Below, piece after piece: positions 40,853 through 50,223 of a stretch of DNA of 59,898 nucleotides. Position 1 is the stretch's first letter, and each line of letters starts with the position of its first letter. The position numbers were made by a program, and so were the translations under genes. Where the stretch lies: positions 1 through 59,898 of the forward strand of contig PCTW01000034.1 of assembly GCA_002786715.1 (NCBI GenBank), given 5' to 3'. Under the pieces are notes generated by a model. The model did no database searches and was not told the DNA's origin. It saw only the letters and a program-made list of their open reading frames with translations. Origin of the DNA: Bdellovibrio sp. CG22_combo_CG10-13_8_21_14_all_39_27. GTDB lineage: Bacteria > Bdellovibrionota > Bacteriovoracia > Bacteriovoracales > Bacteriovoracaceae.

Positions 40853-43800
40853 GTGTCTGACGCAAATAATCAAGAATGGGAATCAGAGAGCACGCAGTTT
40901 TCATTTGTTGAGACAGAACATCAGATTCTGAAATTTTGGAAAGAAAACAAAATTTTTCAAAAAACTTTGGAAAAAACCAAAAGCGCTGCCCCTTATATTT
41001 TTTATGATGGTCCTCCTTTTGCGACAGGCCTTCCTCATCACGGCCACCTCGTTGGCGGAATTTTAAAAGATGCCGTACCTCGCTATTGGACTATGAAAGG
41101 TCGATATGTTGAACGCCGCTTTGGTTGGGATTGCCACGGACTCCCGGTTGAACATGAGATCGATAAAAAATTAGGCATGAGTGCTCAAGATGCTGTTAAG
41201 CAATTTGGCGTTGCTGGATACAATAACGAATGCCGGGCCATCGTGAGTCGCTATGTGAAAGAATGGGAAAAAACAGTAACACGAATTGGTCGCTGGGTTG
41301 ATTTCGAAAATGATTATAAAACCATGGATACCGATTTCATGGAATCAATCTGGTGGGTTTTCAAATCTCTATGGGATAAGAATCTGATCTATCAAGGAAC
41401 TCGCGTCGTTCCTTTCTCGACGGCCCTAGGAACAGTTCTTTCTAACTTTGAAGCCGGACAAAACTACCAAGATGTTCAAGATCCAGCGATCACCATTCTC
41501 TTTAAATTGAAAGATGAAGATGCTTATATCGCAGCTTGGACCACAACTCCTTGGACCCTTCCTTCAAACCTTGCACTCTGTGCAGGTGCTGACATTGATT
41601 ACGTTAAAGTTAGAGATGAAGACAAAAAGATTGTTTTCTATATCGCCAAAGAGCGACTTGAGTCTTATTCCAAGAAAAGAAATTTCACTGAACTTGAAAC
41701 ATTGAAAGGCAGTGCACTCAAAGGCAAGCGCTATGAGCCTCTACTTCCTTACTTCAAGCACTTTGAAAGCGATGGAGCTTTTACTGTTTTAAACGATGAC
41801 TACGTAACAACAGATGCAGGTACAGGAGTGGTTCACATCGCTCCAGGTTTTGGTGAAGACGATAATCGTGTCATGAAAGAAGCTGGCCTTGCTGCAGTCT
41901 TTGCCTGTCCAGTAGATGATGCAGGTAAATTTACCAAAGAGATCACTGACTTCGTAGGTCTTTATGTCAAAGACGCCGACAAAGAAATCATCAAGAAACT
42001 CAAAGACGAAAATAAACTTTATGAGCAAAGCGTTCTGGTTCACAGCTACCCTTATTGCTATCGTTCAGACACTCCTTTGATCTACAAGGCGATTCCTTCT
42101 TGGTACGTCAAAGTTGAAGAGATTAAAGATCGCCTGCTGAAATCAAATGCCCAAATCAATTGGGTTCCTGATCACATCAAAGATGGTCGATTTGGAAAAT
42201 GGTTGGAAGGCGCACGCGATTGGTCCATTTCGAGAAATCGTGTTTGGGGAACTCCTCTTCCAATTTGGAAGAATACTGAAACTGGAAACTTTGTTTGCAT
42301 CGGCTCCATTGAAGAGCTTAAAAAGTATTCTGGTGTCGAAGTTGATGATCTTCACCGAGAGTTCGTTGATGATATCGAGTTTAAAGTCGCCGGAGAAGAA
42401 GGGACATATAAACGCATTACTGAAGTCCTCGACTGTTGGTTCGAATCTGGCTCAATGCCTTACGCCCAACTCCACTACCCTTTTGAAAATAAAGAAATTT
42501 TTGACCAAGGTTTTCCAGCCGAATTTATTGCTGAAGGTTTGGATCAAACTCGTGGATGGTTTTACACTCTCACTATTTTATCAACAGCGCTTTTTGATAA
42601 ACCAGCGTTTAAAAATGTTATCGTCAACGGCATCGTCATGGCCGAAGATGGCAAAAAGATGAGTAAGCGCTTAAAGAACTATACGGCGCCAGATGAATTG
42701 ATGGAGCACTTTGGAGCTGATGCTCTAAGACTCTATCTCATCAACTCAGGTTTAGTAAAAGCTGAAGAGCAACGCTTCTCAGATACTGGCGTTAAAGACA
42801 TGGTAAGACGTGCTCTTCTACCATGGTACAACTCCTTCAAGTTCTTCTCTACTTATGCCAAGGTTGATAGCTGGAATTGTCGTGAGCATCTTGAGTTTGG
42901 CGATAACATCGTCGACAACTGGATCATCTCGAAACTTCAAACTCTAAAAAAGAATATTGCTTTTGAAATGGAACAATACAAACTGTACAACGTTGTTCCT
43001 CAGCTGTTTAACTTCATCGAAGATTTAACCAATTGGTATATCCGTCTCAATCGTAATCGTTTTTGGGGAGAGGGTTTAACTGCAGACAAAAAGCATGCTT
43101 ATTCCACTCTCTACACATGTATCAAAGAAGTTTCTCAAGCCATGGCGCCTTTTGCTCCATTCTTGTCGGAATTTGTTTATCAAGAGCTTCTCGCCTTTGA
43201 TCCCTTTGCTGGCAAAAAAGAAGTGAACAAAATTGAAACTGATGTTCCCGAATCAATCCATTTAACGACATACCCTGAAGCAGATGACAAAAAAATCAAT
43301 CGCACTCTAGAAGAAGCTGTTGATCGTATGCAACAGATTATTCTATTGGGACGTCAGAAGAGAAATCAGGTATCGATAAAAGTGAAGACTCCTCTAAAGA
43401 GATTAACAGTTATTCACAAGGATCAGGCTCTTTTAACTGAAATTAAAAAGCTTGAAGAGTATATTCGCGTTGAGCTCAATATTAAGAATATTGAGTATTC
43501 ACATGATGAAGAAAAGTACATCAACCTTTATGCCAAACCAAACCTTCCCGTTTTAGGAAAAAAACTAGGCAAAGAGATGGGCAAGTACATGAAGCTCATT
43601 CAAAGTGTTAAGAGTGATGATCTTAATAAGCTTGAAGAAGCTGGTTCTATTACATTAGGTGGTATGGATTTTTCACCAAACGATTTTCTCATTTTTAGAG
43701 AAGCCAAACCAGGTACAGAAGCTCTCTCAAATCGTCTTATCAGCATCGACATTGATGTGGTTCTTGATCGCGACCTTATTCTCGAAGGCTTGGCCCGAGA

Positions 43801-44029
43801 AGTGGTCAACCGCATTCAAAGAACACGAAAAGAGATTGGCCTAAATGTTGAAGATAGAATTGAAATCGCTTATTCCACAGAGGGTGATTTAGCTGATGCG
43901 ATTAAATTGCATGAAAAATACATCACTCAGGAAACACTATGCTCATCTTTGCTTGCAGGTAAACCGACACAACATCAATTTGAAATTGATGAGCATAAGC
44001 TGACTCTTGATGTAAATAAAAAGGCTTAA
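40853..44029 (+). CDS. ileS: isoleucyl-tRNA synthetase, type 2 (eukaryote-like)
   Basis: A 1058-residue class I synthetase. The HIGH motif is PHHGH (61-65) and the KMSKS loop is KMSKRLKNY (602-606), the form found in type 2 and eukaryotic enzymes rather than KMSKSLGN. A long editing domain lies at about 190-400 and the tRNA-binding C-terminal region has no zinc-finger ending. Length also fits type 2 (about 1030-1060) rather than E. coli type 1 (938). GTG start at 40853 follows GAAGGAGAT. Type 2 enzymes are commonly less sensitive to mupirocin. Confidence 0.95.
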   Translation: MSDANNQEWESESTQFSFVETEHQILKFWKENKIFQKTLEKTKSAAPYIFYDGPPFATGLPHHGHLVGGILKDAVPRYWTMKGRYVERRFGWDCHGLPVEHEIDKKLGMSAQDAVKQFGVAGYNNECRAIVSRYVKEWEKTVTRIGRWVDFENDYKTMDTDFMESIWWVFKSLWDKNLIYQGTRVVPFSTALGTVLSNFEAGQNYQDVQDPAITILFKLKDEDAYIAAWTTTPWTLPSNLALCAGADIDYVKVRDEDKKIVFYIAKERLESYSKKRNFTELETLKGSALKGKRYEPLLPYFKHFESDGAFTVLNDDYVTTDAGTGVVHIAPGFGEDDNRVMKEAGLAAVFACPVDDAGKFTKEITDFVGLYVKDADKEIIKKLKDENKLYEQSVLVHSYPYCYRSDTPLIYKAIPSWYVKVEEIKDRLLKSNAQINWVPDHIKDGRFGKWLEGARDWSISRNRVWGTPLPIWKNTETGNFVCIGSIEELKKYSGVEVDDLHREFVDDIEFKVAGEEGTYKRITEVLDCWFESGSMPYAQLHYPFENKEIFDQGFPAEFIAEGLDQTRGWFYTLTILSTALFDKPAFKNVIVNGIVMAEDGKKMSKRLKNYTAPDELMEHFGADALRLYLINSGLVKAEEQRFSDTGVKDMVRRALLPWYNSFKFFSTYAKVDSWNCREHLEFGDNIVDNWIISKLQTLKKNIAFEMEQYKLYNVVPQLFNFIEDLTNWYIRLNRNRFWGEGLTADKKHAYSTLYTCIKEVSQAMAPFAPFLSEFVYQELLAFDPFAGKKEVNKIETDVPESIHLTTYPEADDKKINRTLEEAVDRMQQIILLGRQKRNQVSIKVKTPLKRLTVIHKDQALLTEIKKLEEYIRVELNIKNIEYSHDEEKYINLYAKPNLPVLGKKLGKEMGKYMKLIQSVKSDDLNKLEEAGSITLGGMDFSPNDFLIFREAKPGTEALSNRLISIDIDVVLDRDLILEGLAREVVNRIQRTRKEIGLNVEDRIEIAYSTEGDLADAIKLHEKYITQETLCSSLLAGKPTQHQFEIDEHKLTLDVNKKA

Positions 44030-44872
44030 ATGCTGAGACTAATGATTATTTTGTTAATGGGATTGAACGTGGCTTATGCTGCGGCCAATCCTATCAATAA
44101 TTACTTTAGCTATGATAAAAAAATTATCGATTGTTCAGATTATGAATTTAGAAACTATGTTCTCCCTCAAGTAAAAAATATTATTTCTGAATTTTACCTT
44201 TTCTTAAGAAAGGTCGATCCTATCAATAACGATTTAGTTAATCTCAAGCTTGAAATCCAATCACTCTTTTATACATGGGATGACCTCTCAAATTTATGTG
44301 CAAAAGATCAGACCAAGTGTAATAACGAGCTAAGCAGCTTTTATAAGCAGGCTGGAGTCGTAGATAAAAGAATCACAACCTTGCAATCTCAACAATTGCT
44401 TGTTGGTCCGATCGACAATTTTATGATTGATAACCGACTTTTTCTCACCCATACCCTTTATGAACTCGCCAACCTCAATTATCGATTGGTTCACAAAATC
44501 GAACGTTTAATGGTTAAAACCTCTGCAAACAATGAAAATATAAGTGCCGAATTACGATTTGAGCTTCAACCCGTCATCCAAGAAATGAAATTAACTAGTG
44601 AGTTGATGCTAGCTTCCCTGATGGGGGAAGAGCTTCGAGATAATATAAATTTCGTCTATATGAATTACATTAAGCTCCTTGAAGATTTTGTCGTGAGAAA
44701 AAATAATAAGGACTATTTGATAGAAGGACTCGAAGAAACAAATATTGCTTGGAATACTTTTCATATGAAGATGACCAAGGGTCTCCGCAGTGTCGCTCCC
44801 TCCAATATGAATTTAATTACGACCATGCACAATCGATGGGTTGGCATTCTCAAGGTCATTCTCGATAGATAA
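44030..44872 (+). CDS. secreted helical hypothetical protein
   Basis: A 280-residue protein with signal peptide (MLRLMIILLMGLNVAYA). The mature part is predicted mostly helical (VLPQVKNIISEFYLFLRKV, FMIDNRLFLTHTLYELANLNYRLVHKIERLMVKT), resembling a helical bundle; two cysteines (CSDY, CAKDQTKC) could pair. Its ATG directly follows the ileS stop codon with no gap. No family recognised. Confidence 0.65.
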   Translation: MLRLMIILLMGLNVAYAAANPINNYFSYDKKIIDCSDYEFRNYVLPQVKNIISEFYLFLRKVDPINNDLVNLKLEIQSLFYTWDDLSNLCAKDQTKCNNELSSFYKQAGVVDKRITTLQSQQLLVGPIDNFMIDNRLFLTHTLYELANLNYRLVHKIERLMVKTSANNENISAELRFELQPVIQEMKLTSELMLASLMGEELRDNINFVYMNYIKLLEDFVVRKNNKDYLIEGLEETNIAWNTFHMKMTKGLRSVAPSNMNLITTMHNRWVGILKVILDR

Positions 44873-44900
44873 AAAAAAGCCCCTGATTTCTCAGGGGCTT
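44871..44900 (-). terminator. terminator of rpsU
   Basis: AAGCCCCTGA (44877-44886) and TCAGGGGCTT (44891-44900) form a perfect 10-bp stem with a 4-base loop. Eight A residues at 44871-44878 give a T run on the minus strand, so it terminates rpsU. The plus strand has only AAAAT beyond it, so it is weaker for the convergent gene. Confidence 0.9.
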
Positions 44901-44927
44901 AAAATAATCATCTTTGAATTTGAGATC

Positions 44928-45149
44928 TTAGTAAACGCGTCCTTCACGAGCGGGTTTCTTTCTTCTCTTTTCGGCCGCTGCATTTTTTTCTTTCAGACGG
45001 ACAGATGGCTTTTTGTACTCTTGACGCTTGCGATATTCACGAACAACACCGTACGCCTCGCAAATTCTTTTGAATTTTCTGAGTGAGCGTTCTACGCCGT
45101 ACTTGTCATCAATCGTTACAGTCGCTGCTGAATGTTTTGAGCTTGTCAT
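44928..45149 (-). CDS. rpsU: 30S ribosomal protein S21
   Basis: A 73-residue very basic protein. VERSLRKFKRICEAYGVVREYRKRQEYKKPSVRLKEKNAAAEKRRKK is the bS21 pattern, with an N-terminal TVTIDDKYG strand. It binds near the 16S 3' end. A strong AAGGAGGTGA precedes the ATG, unusually complementary to anti-SD. Promoter at 45217-45245 and terminator at 44871-44900 bound a monocistronic unit. Confidence 0.94.
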   Translation of the reverse strand: MTSSKHSAATVTIDDKYGVERSLRKFKRICEAYGVVREYRKRQEYKKPSVRLKEKNAAAEKRRKKPAREGRVY

Positions 45150-45216
45150 CTTTAGTCACCTCCTTCTCGTGGCGTTGTGGCCTTCTACTGAAGGGTTTTA
45201 CAATTTTAGATGGGTT

Positions 45217-45245
45217 AAGTTAGGATGAGCGCTCCCCAGTGTCAA
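45217..45245 (-). promoter_or_regulatory. promoter of rpsU
   Basis: On the minus strand TTGACA (45240-45245) and TAACTT (45217-45222) are 17 bp apart, a consensus -35 with an acceptable -10. The start site would be about 60 bp before the rpsU ATG. It lies in the 114-bp gap shared with divergent rarA. Confidence 0.75.
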
Positions 45246-45263
45246 TGAAAACTAGGATTTTTA

Positions 45264-46529
45264 ATGACTAAACGCAATGCAAGCAACAACCAAGCAAACC
45301 TCTTTGAGCAAGCTCAAACTCAGAGAGTAAAATCCTCAACTCCTCTCTCGCATCAAGCGAGACCTGAAAAGCTTGAACAGTTTCAGGGTATTACTCAACT
45401 TCAAAACAAGTATCCTTTCCTAAAACGCGAGATCACTCCCAGTTTGATTCTGTGGGGACCTCCAGGCACTGGCAAAACAACTCTGGCCCAACTTCTGGCC
45501 GATCGTTCGGGAAAAGAGTTTTATCGCTTTAACGCCGTCTTGAGTGGTGTTCCCGAGCTGCGCAAACTGATTGAGCGGGCCAATGAAATGCGCCAGATGT
45601 TTCACAAAGAGTGCATTATTTTTATTGATGAAATTCACCGTTTTAGTCGGTCACAGCAGGATGCCCTCTTACCGTATGTAGAGGCCGGTGATTTTCAGTT
45701 AATCGGAGCTACCACAGAGAATCCCAAAACTTCTGTCAATCGCGCTCTTCTTTCCCGCGTTCAAACAGTTGAGCTCGAGCGCTTATCGATGGAACAAATT
45801 CAGGAAATGTTAACGCTGACAAAACAACGCTTTGACCTCGACGTCACGAATGAAGCTATCACGCTTATTTCAAAAGTTTGTGGTGGAGATGCACGCATCT
45901 CTCTCAATGCTCTCGATCTGGTTTCTCAGCAGAAACAGAGTATGAGCCTTGAAGACCTCGAGCGCTTAGTCGTTGAGAACGCTCGCCAATACGACAAGTC
46001 TCAAGATCGTCATTACGATGTCATCTCTGCTTTTATTAAATCATTGAGAGGATCAGATCCCAATGCCGCCATTTTGTGGTTGGCAGTCATGCTCGATGGT
46101 GGCGAAGATCCGGTTTTTATCGCCCGTCGTTTGGTTATTTTCGCCAGTGAAGATATTGGCAATGCTGATCCTACCGCTCTCAACCTCGCTCTGGCCGGAC
46201 TTGAGGCCGTCAAGAATATCGGAATGCCTGAGGCGCGAATCAATCTCGCTCAAGTGACAACTTATTTGGCAAGCACTGTGAAAAGTAATGCCAGCTATGT
46301 GGCCATTAATGAAGCCCTCGAGTTTGTTCGCCAGCATCCGACTCTTGAAGTGCCAAGACATCTCAGAAACCTCGACGATCAAATTTCAAACTATAAATAT
46401 CCTCATAGTTTTCAAAATCATTTTGTGAAACAAGATTATGGGCCAGGAAGAATTCCCCAGTTCTATCGTCCGTCTGATGAAGGACGCGAGAAAAACATCA
46501 AAGCTCGCCTGAGCGAGCTTTGGAATTAA
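45264..46529 (+). CDS. rarA: replication-associated recombination AAA+ ATPase RarA
   Basis: A 421-residue AAA+ protein of the RarA/MgsA/WRNIP1 family. Walker A is GPPGTGKT (65-72), Walker B FIDEIHRF, sensor 1 GATTEN, Arg finger region LLSR, and the C-terminal part has GSDPNAAILWLAVMLDGGEDPVFIARRLV and PHSFQNHFVKQDY, typical of RarA. It acts at stalled replication forks. The ATG follows AGGATTTTT. A short helical palindrome lies in its last codons (46500-46521). Confidence 0.94.
   Translation: MTKRNASNNQANLFEQAQTQRVKSSTPLSHQARPEKLEQFQGITQLQNKYPFLKREITPSLILWGPPGTGKTTLAQLLADRSGKEFYRFNAVLSGVPELRKLIERANEMRQMFHKECIIFIDEIHRFSRSQQDALLPYVEAGDFQLIGATTENPKTSVNRALLSRVQTVELERLSMEQIQEMLTLTKQRFDLDVTNEAITLISKVCGGDARISLNALDLVSQQKQSMSLEDLERLVVENARQYDKSQDRHYDVISAFIKSLRGSDPNAAILWLAVMLDGGEDPVFIARRLVIFASEDIGNADPTALNLALAGLEAVKNIGMPEARINLAQVTTYLASTVKSNASYVAINEALEFVRQHPTLEVPRHLRNLDDQISNYKYPHSFQNHFVKQDYGPGRIPQFYRPSDEGREKNIKARLSELWN
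46500..46521. repeat. inverted repeat in the end of rarA
   Basis: AAAGCTCGC (46500-46508) and GCGAGCTTT (46513-46521) form a perfect 9-bp stem with loop CTGA inside the last rarA codons. Neither strand has a T run directly after it, so termination is uncertain. Converging rarA and endonuclease genes may both use it. Confidence 0.5.
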
Positions 46530-46552
46530 TGACTTAATTTAATTTTTAAGAA

Positions 46553-47383
46553 TTAGAAGTCTTTGATTTGAGAAACCAACTCTGGTTGATCGATGAATGG
46601 GTTTCTGTTCCCTTGCATCTTTTCAATCATGTCGTTTCTTTCCATTTCATCTGAATCAACGGGATCCATTTCATTCCACTTACGAAGGTAAGTTTCTTGC
46701 TGTGGAGAAATTGAGATTTTGTAACGTACAGAGAAGTAAAAAAGAGCGCGGGCAACGTTTCCTTTGTGCTCACTTGGTGGCTCAAAGTACATTCCGCTTC
46801 CTTTATTGTTTCCATAGTAAGAAGCATCACAGTTATCAACTGGATCGCCATCTACTTCTGCAAATTCATTGTTTCCTCTGATTGAGTTCGCCTTGCTATC
46901 TGTTGGATAGAGATGGTGAAGATCAGATTTTTGCATTTCATTTGGAAAGTTTTTTGTGAATTTAGACTGTGGCCAAGTGTGCTCACAGTTAATGTTGTTA
47001 TTATTAGGAATGCGATCTGGGCCTACGCCTGAAGAAGATGTGAAATTCTTGTGGCAGTAAACATCATTGATATAATAGCCGTTTGAACCTTCTTCTAAGT
47101 GAAGCTTACCAAACAGAACTTTTCTAGCTGTGTTGTAACCTAAAACTTTAGTCTGTGTACAACGACCTTGACCGTTATTAAGACCACAGTCATCTACCAA
47201 TAAGTCGCGCTTATCTTTACCTAAGTAGATATGGGCTTTTACTAAAATAGCGTAAAGCTCATTTTTTAATTTTTCATCTTGTAGGGAGGCTTTTTGTTCA
47301 ATGAACGAAGTTGGATAATAGTTTTCAATAGCAGCGAAGACAGATAGCGGTAAAAAGCAGAGAGCAATGAATAGTTTTTTCAC
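46553..47383 (-). CDS. secreted endonuclease I family nuclease
   Basis: A 276-residue protein with signal peptide (MKKLFIALCFLPLSVFA). The active site pattern is NCEHTWPQSKF (His135 as general base), SDLHHLYPTDSKANSIRGNNEF (metal-binding Asn) and several cysteines for disulfides (CGL, RCTQ, CHKN, NCE, NCD). This matches EndA/Vvn/BsnA nucleases that degrade DNA or RNA outside the cytoplasm. In a predatory bacterium it could digest prey nucleic acids; that is inference. Confidence 0.92.
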   Translation of the reverse strand: MKKLFIALCFLPLSVFAAIENYYPTSFIEQKASLQDEKLKNELYAILVKAHIYLGKDKRDLLVDDCGLNNGQGRCTQTKVLGYNTARKVLFGKLHLEEGSNGYYINDVYCHKNFTSSSGVGPDRIPNNNNINCEHTWPQSKFTKNFPNEMQKSDLHHLYPTDSKANSIRGNNEFAEVDGDPVDNCDASYYGNNKGSGMYFEPPSEHKGNVARALFYFSVRYKISISPQQETYLRKWNEMDPVDSDEMERNDMIEKMQGNRNPFIDQPELVSQIKDF

Positions 47384-47604
47384 ATGACCTTCCCGTTTTA
47401 AATCTTTGAGTATTTAAACCATTTTTCTATTACTCTGGCTAATACTTTTTACAAGCCCAACCTAATCCTGACAATTATCTCATTGCGCATCGCCGCAATG
47501 CAATTTTTTGATCCTTACTCTTTGTGACACTAAGGGTTTAAGCTTGATGTGTTTAGTCGGTCATGCTAAAAATTTCACACTTTGTATCTTATATAGGGGT
47601 TTTT

Positions 47605-48009
47605 ATGCGCAAATTATTAGTCGCCGTTCTCGTTCTCACTTCCACTTCACTCTTTGCTCAATCAGAAATGAAAGGATCAAAGTGTCTTGATATTTTAACA
47701 GACGGACACCGTCGTGATTCACAAAATTTCACTATCAACCTTAATGATTATGATGCTCCAGACTTTGGTAAAGACTATTTAGCGCAGGCCATTTTTGCAG
47801 TTAAAAATTTAGTTCAAAAAGAAGGATGCTCTCGTCAGGACATTAACTTCGGAAAAGGACCACTGGGTAAATCACACTCACGTTGCAAGTTTATTCAACC
47901 AGGAATGCATAACTCACTAGCTTGTTATATCGAAACCAATCTCGGTTATTTTCAAGTTTCTTACGACTATTTAGGGACAGCAAACGTCTTCTTTAGTCGC
48001 TGGGATTAA
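47605..48009 (+). CDS. secreted hypothetical protein
   Basis: A 134-residue protein with signal peptide (MRKLLVAVLVLTSTSLFA). The mature part has four cysteines (KCLD, GCSRQ, RCKF, ACYI) and ends with a strand-rich VSYDYLGTANVFFSRWD. No family recognised. The ATG at 47605 is chosen because the signal peptide starts there and AGGGG is 5 bp upstream. Its stop overlaps the convergent small gene by 4 bp. Confidence 0.7.
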   Translation: MRKLLVAVLVLTSTSLFAQSEMKGSKCLDILTDGHRRDSQNFTINLNDYDAPDFGKDYLAQAIFAVKNLVQKEGCSRQDINFGKGPLGKSHSRCKFIQPGMHNSLACYIETNLGYFQVSYDYLGTANVFFSRWD

Positions 48010-48176
48010 TTTAAATAAACCTGCTTAAGTCTTTCCTTCACTTCATACTCTGAAGTTTTTTCGAAAGTTCTATCCAGCGCCATGAGCAACTGGAGTGGCA
48101 TTTGGTTTTTACCAATGTAGTGCTTTGATTTGGATTGAAGTCCTCTAATTCTTTTATTCGCTCTTTTCTTTGCCAC
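48006..48176 (-). CDS. 56-residue basic hypothetical protein (GTG start)
   Basis: Read on the minus strand from GTG at 48176: MAKKRANKRIRGLQSKSK, then HYIGKNQMPLQLLMALDR and a charged helix ending KERLKQVYLN. GAGGAGG lies 5 bases before the GTG, among the strongest ribosome binding sites in the window. The N-terminus is very basic and suggests RNA or DNA binding; the rest looks like one or two helices. No family recognised. It overlaps the convergent secreted-protein gene by 4 bp. Confidence 0.7.
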   Translation of the reverse strand: MAKKRANKRIRGLQSKSKHYIGKNQMPLQLLMALDRTFEKTSEYEVKERLKQVYLN

Positions 48177-48468
48177 TAGTGCCTCCTCAAACGTTCAGCA
48201 ATCTGGCCAGTAACAGCCAATTGTAAAGATTTCATCAATATTAAGAGAGAACTGAAATTCAGCTGATTGAAATCACAGTAAACTAAAACTTCTTAATATT
48301 TTTAAGTACTTAGCGACAGTACAACAATTCCTATTTTTGCCACCCATTTGTTGCAGTTAACTGCTACTGGCTCGTATTGTGGGTAGCTGGTGACTTTTAC
48401 AAGGGCCCTTCAACGCAGTACCAACAAGTGCTATGAAGTCGGGGCACAACGCAAACACGGAGAGAGAA

Positions 48469-48828
48469 ATGAGAATATTAGCCTTGCTAACCCTATTGTT
48501 ATCGTCACAAGCCTTTGCCACTGGCGGATTTGACTGTGCTACAAAAGATGGATCAGTGGCCATCTCTGGCACCACTGGCAGATTTTACGGCAATCCCTTG
48601 ATTGGTGAGTTGATTCTCACTGTCGATGGAGCTGAAGCGAAAATTTCCAAGGATCATATTCTTGGTTACTGGAACATGGATACAGAGCTCAAGCTCATCG
48701 CCATCGATGAAGAATATGTTGAGCCCGTTGTTACTTTGAAAGTTAAGCAAAGTCGTTTCTCAGATAAGTTCAAAGGAACTATTCAATTGAAAGATCGCAC
48801 TGAAAAAATTGAATGTATTGTCGAGTAA
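48469..48828 (+). CDS. small secreted hypothetical protein
   Basis: A 119-residue protein with signal peptide (MRILALLTLLLSSQAFA). The mature part is beta-rich (GSVAISGTTGRFYGNPLIGELILTVDG, VTLKVKQSRFSDKFKGTIQLKD) and has two cysteines (FDCAT, IECIVE) near the two ends that may pair. GGAGAG precedes the ATG at 48469. The 292-bp gap upstream holds a 12-bp palindrome (48353-48364, GCAGTTAACTGC) and no other gene I can see. Confidence 0.7.
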   Translation: MRILALLTLLLSSQAFATGGFDCATKDGSVAISGTTGRFYGNPLIGELILTVDGAEAKISKDHILGYWNMDTELKLIAIDEEYVEPVVTLKVKQSRFSDKFKGTIQLKDRTEKIECIVE

Positions 48829-48840
48829 CTTTTAAGATCA

Positions 48841-48876
48841 TCAAAAAAGAAAAGGCCGGAATATCCGGCCTTTTTT
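48841..48876. terminator. bidirectional Rho-independent terminator
   Basis: AAGGCCGGA (48852-48860) and TCCGGCCTT (48864-48872) form a perfect 9-bp stem with loop ATA. T residues to 48876 serve the plus-strand gene; the A-rich run from 48843 serves the minus-strand E2 gene that ends at 48898. Confidence 0.9.
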
Positions 48877-48897
48877 AATTCTCAATTTCAATAGAAG

Positions 48898-50193
48898 TTA
48901 AAAGAGTGAGCTTGGATCCATATTTTCAAGATTCAATTTCACTGCATTTAAGAACCTGCCACCAAGCTCGCCATCAACCAAACGATGATCGTAAGTGTGA
49001 GTTCCATACATCATATCGCGAATCGCGATAGCATTATCATCAGTGACAATGGGACGCTTCTTGATCACCCCTGAAGCAAAAATCCCCAACTGAGGTTGCA
49101 GAATCACCGGAGTAGCCATAAGAGTTCCAAATGAACCGACGTTGGTGAAAGTAAATGTTCCACCAGTGAGATCGTCCATTGTGAGTTTTTTACTGCGAGC
49201 TTTTTGGGCCAGCTCGTTCACTTTACGAGCGATGCCCGTGATGTTGAGGGAGTCAGCACTCTTGATATTTGGAACCACCAAACCATTACCAGGAACAGCA
49301 ACGGCACAACCAAGATTGATGTCTTTCTTAAGGATGATGTTATCACCATCAATAGAAGCATTAACCATAGGGAACTCGCGAAGGGCTTGTACAATGGCGT
49401 AAAGAATAAAGTGAGTATAAGTGAGGCTGAAGCCTTCTTGCTTTTGGAATTCTTTCTTAAATCCTTCTCTGAATTTTACCAATTTAGACATATCGATTTC
49501 ATCGATGGAATTGACGTGAGGAGAAGTGAGCTTAGATTCAACCATGTTGCGAGCAATCGCTTTTCTCATATTATCCATAGGGATAATTTCAACGCGTTCA
49601 CCACTGGCCGTGACACTGGCCACGCCAGCGGGACGAGCCGGAGCGGCGGCAGGAGCTGCAGCTTTGGCAGCTGGAGCGGCTCCACCTTTTCTCGAAGCTA
49701 AATAATTTTCGAAGTCTTCTTTATTTACACGCCCACCAGCACCTGTGCCTTGAACGTTAGCAAGTTCAGATAATGCAACACCAGCTTCTTTCGCCATGGC
49801 GCGAACAAGCGGAGTATAAAAACGACGACCTTCTTCAACTGCTGGAGCGGCCACTGGAGCTGCTGCTGCAACAGGCGCGCTTGCTGCCGGAGCTGCGGCT
49901 GCTTTTGGAGCTGCTGGAGTAGCGGCTGCGCCACCACCACTAAAAGCCACTGAAGTATCATCTTCTATTTCGGCAACTTTAATACCAACATCAACAGTTG
50001 TGCCTTCAGGAAAAAGAATCGCTTCAACTCTTCCTTTCATGGGAGAGGGAATTTCTGACTCTACTTTATCGGTCGAGATTTCAAACAAGATCTCGTCGAT
50101 CTCAATCATATCGCCCGCTTTTTTATGCCATTTAGTGATCGTACCGTTTGTAATCGACTCACCCATTTTTGGCATTACGATTTCATGTTTCAT
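48898..50193 (-). CDS. 2-oxoacid dehydrogenase dihydrolipoamide acyltransferase (E2)
   Basis: A 431-residue E2 protein. One lipoyl domain (1-78) with the lipoylated Lys in STDKVESE (Lys43), an Ala/Pro-rich linker (about 85-120), an E3-binding domain (about 126-165), a second Ala/Pro linker, then the catalytic domain (about 205-431) with YDHRLVDGELGG near the end. The substrate class (pyruvate, 2-oxoglutarate or branched-chain) is not certain; the form resembles branched-chain E2. It lies 30 bp after the E3 gene; no E1 gene is in the window. Confidence 0.9.
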   Translation of the reverse strand: MKHEIVMPKMGESITNGTITKWHKKAGDMIEIDEILFEISTDKVESEIPSPMKGRVEAILFPEGTTVDVGIKVAEIEDDTSVAFSGGGAAATPAAPKAAAAPAASAPVAAAAPVAAPAVEEGRRFYTPLVRAMAKEAGVALSELANVQGTGAGGRVNKEDFENYLASRKGGAAPAAKAAAPAAAPARPAGVASVTASGERVEIIPMDNMRKAIARNMVESKLTSPHVNSIDEIDMSKLVKFREGFKKEFQKQEGFSLTYTHFILYAIVQALREFPMVNASIDGDNIILKKDINLGCAVAVPGNGLVVPNIKSADSLNITGIARKVNELAQKARSKKLTMDDLTGGTFTFTNVGSFGTLMATPVILQPQLGIFASGVIKKRPIVTDDNAIAIRDMMYGTHTYDHRLVDGELGGRFLNAVKLNLENMDPSSLF

Positions 50194-50223
50194 TTTATTT
50201 CTCCTTAAAAATCATTTTTATAA

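Noticed and set aside
49725-49961. Gln/Leu-rich ORF on the minus strand
   Set aside because: It is a second-frame reading of the Ala/Pro linker in the E2 gene.
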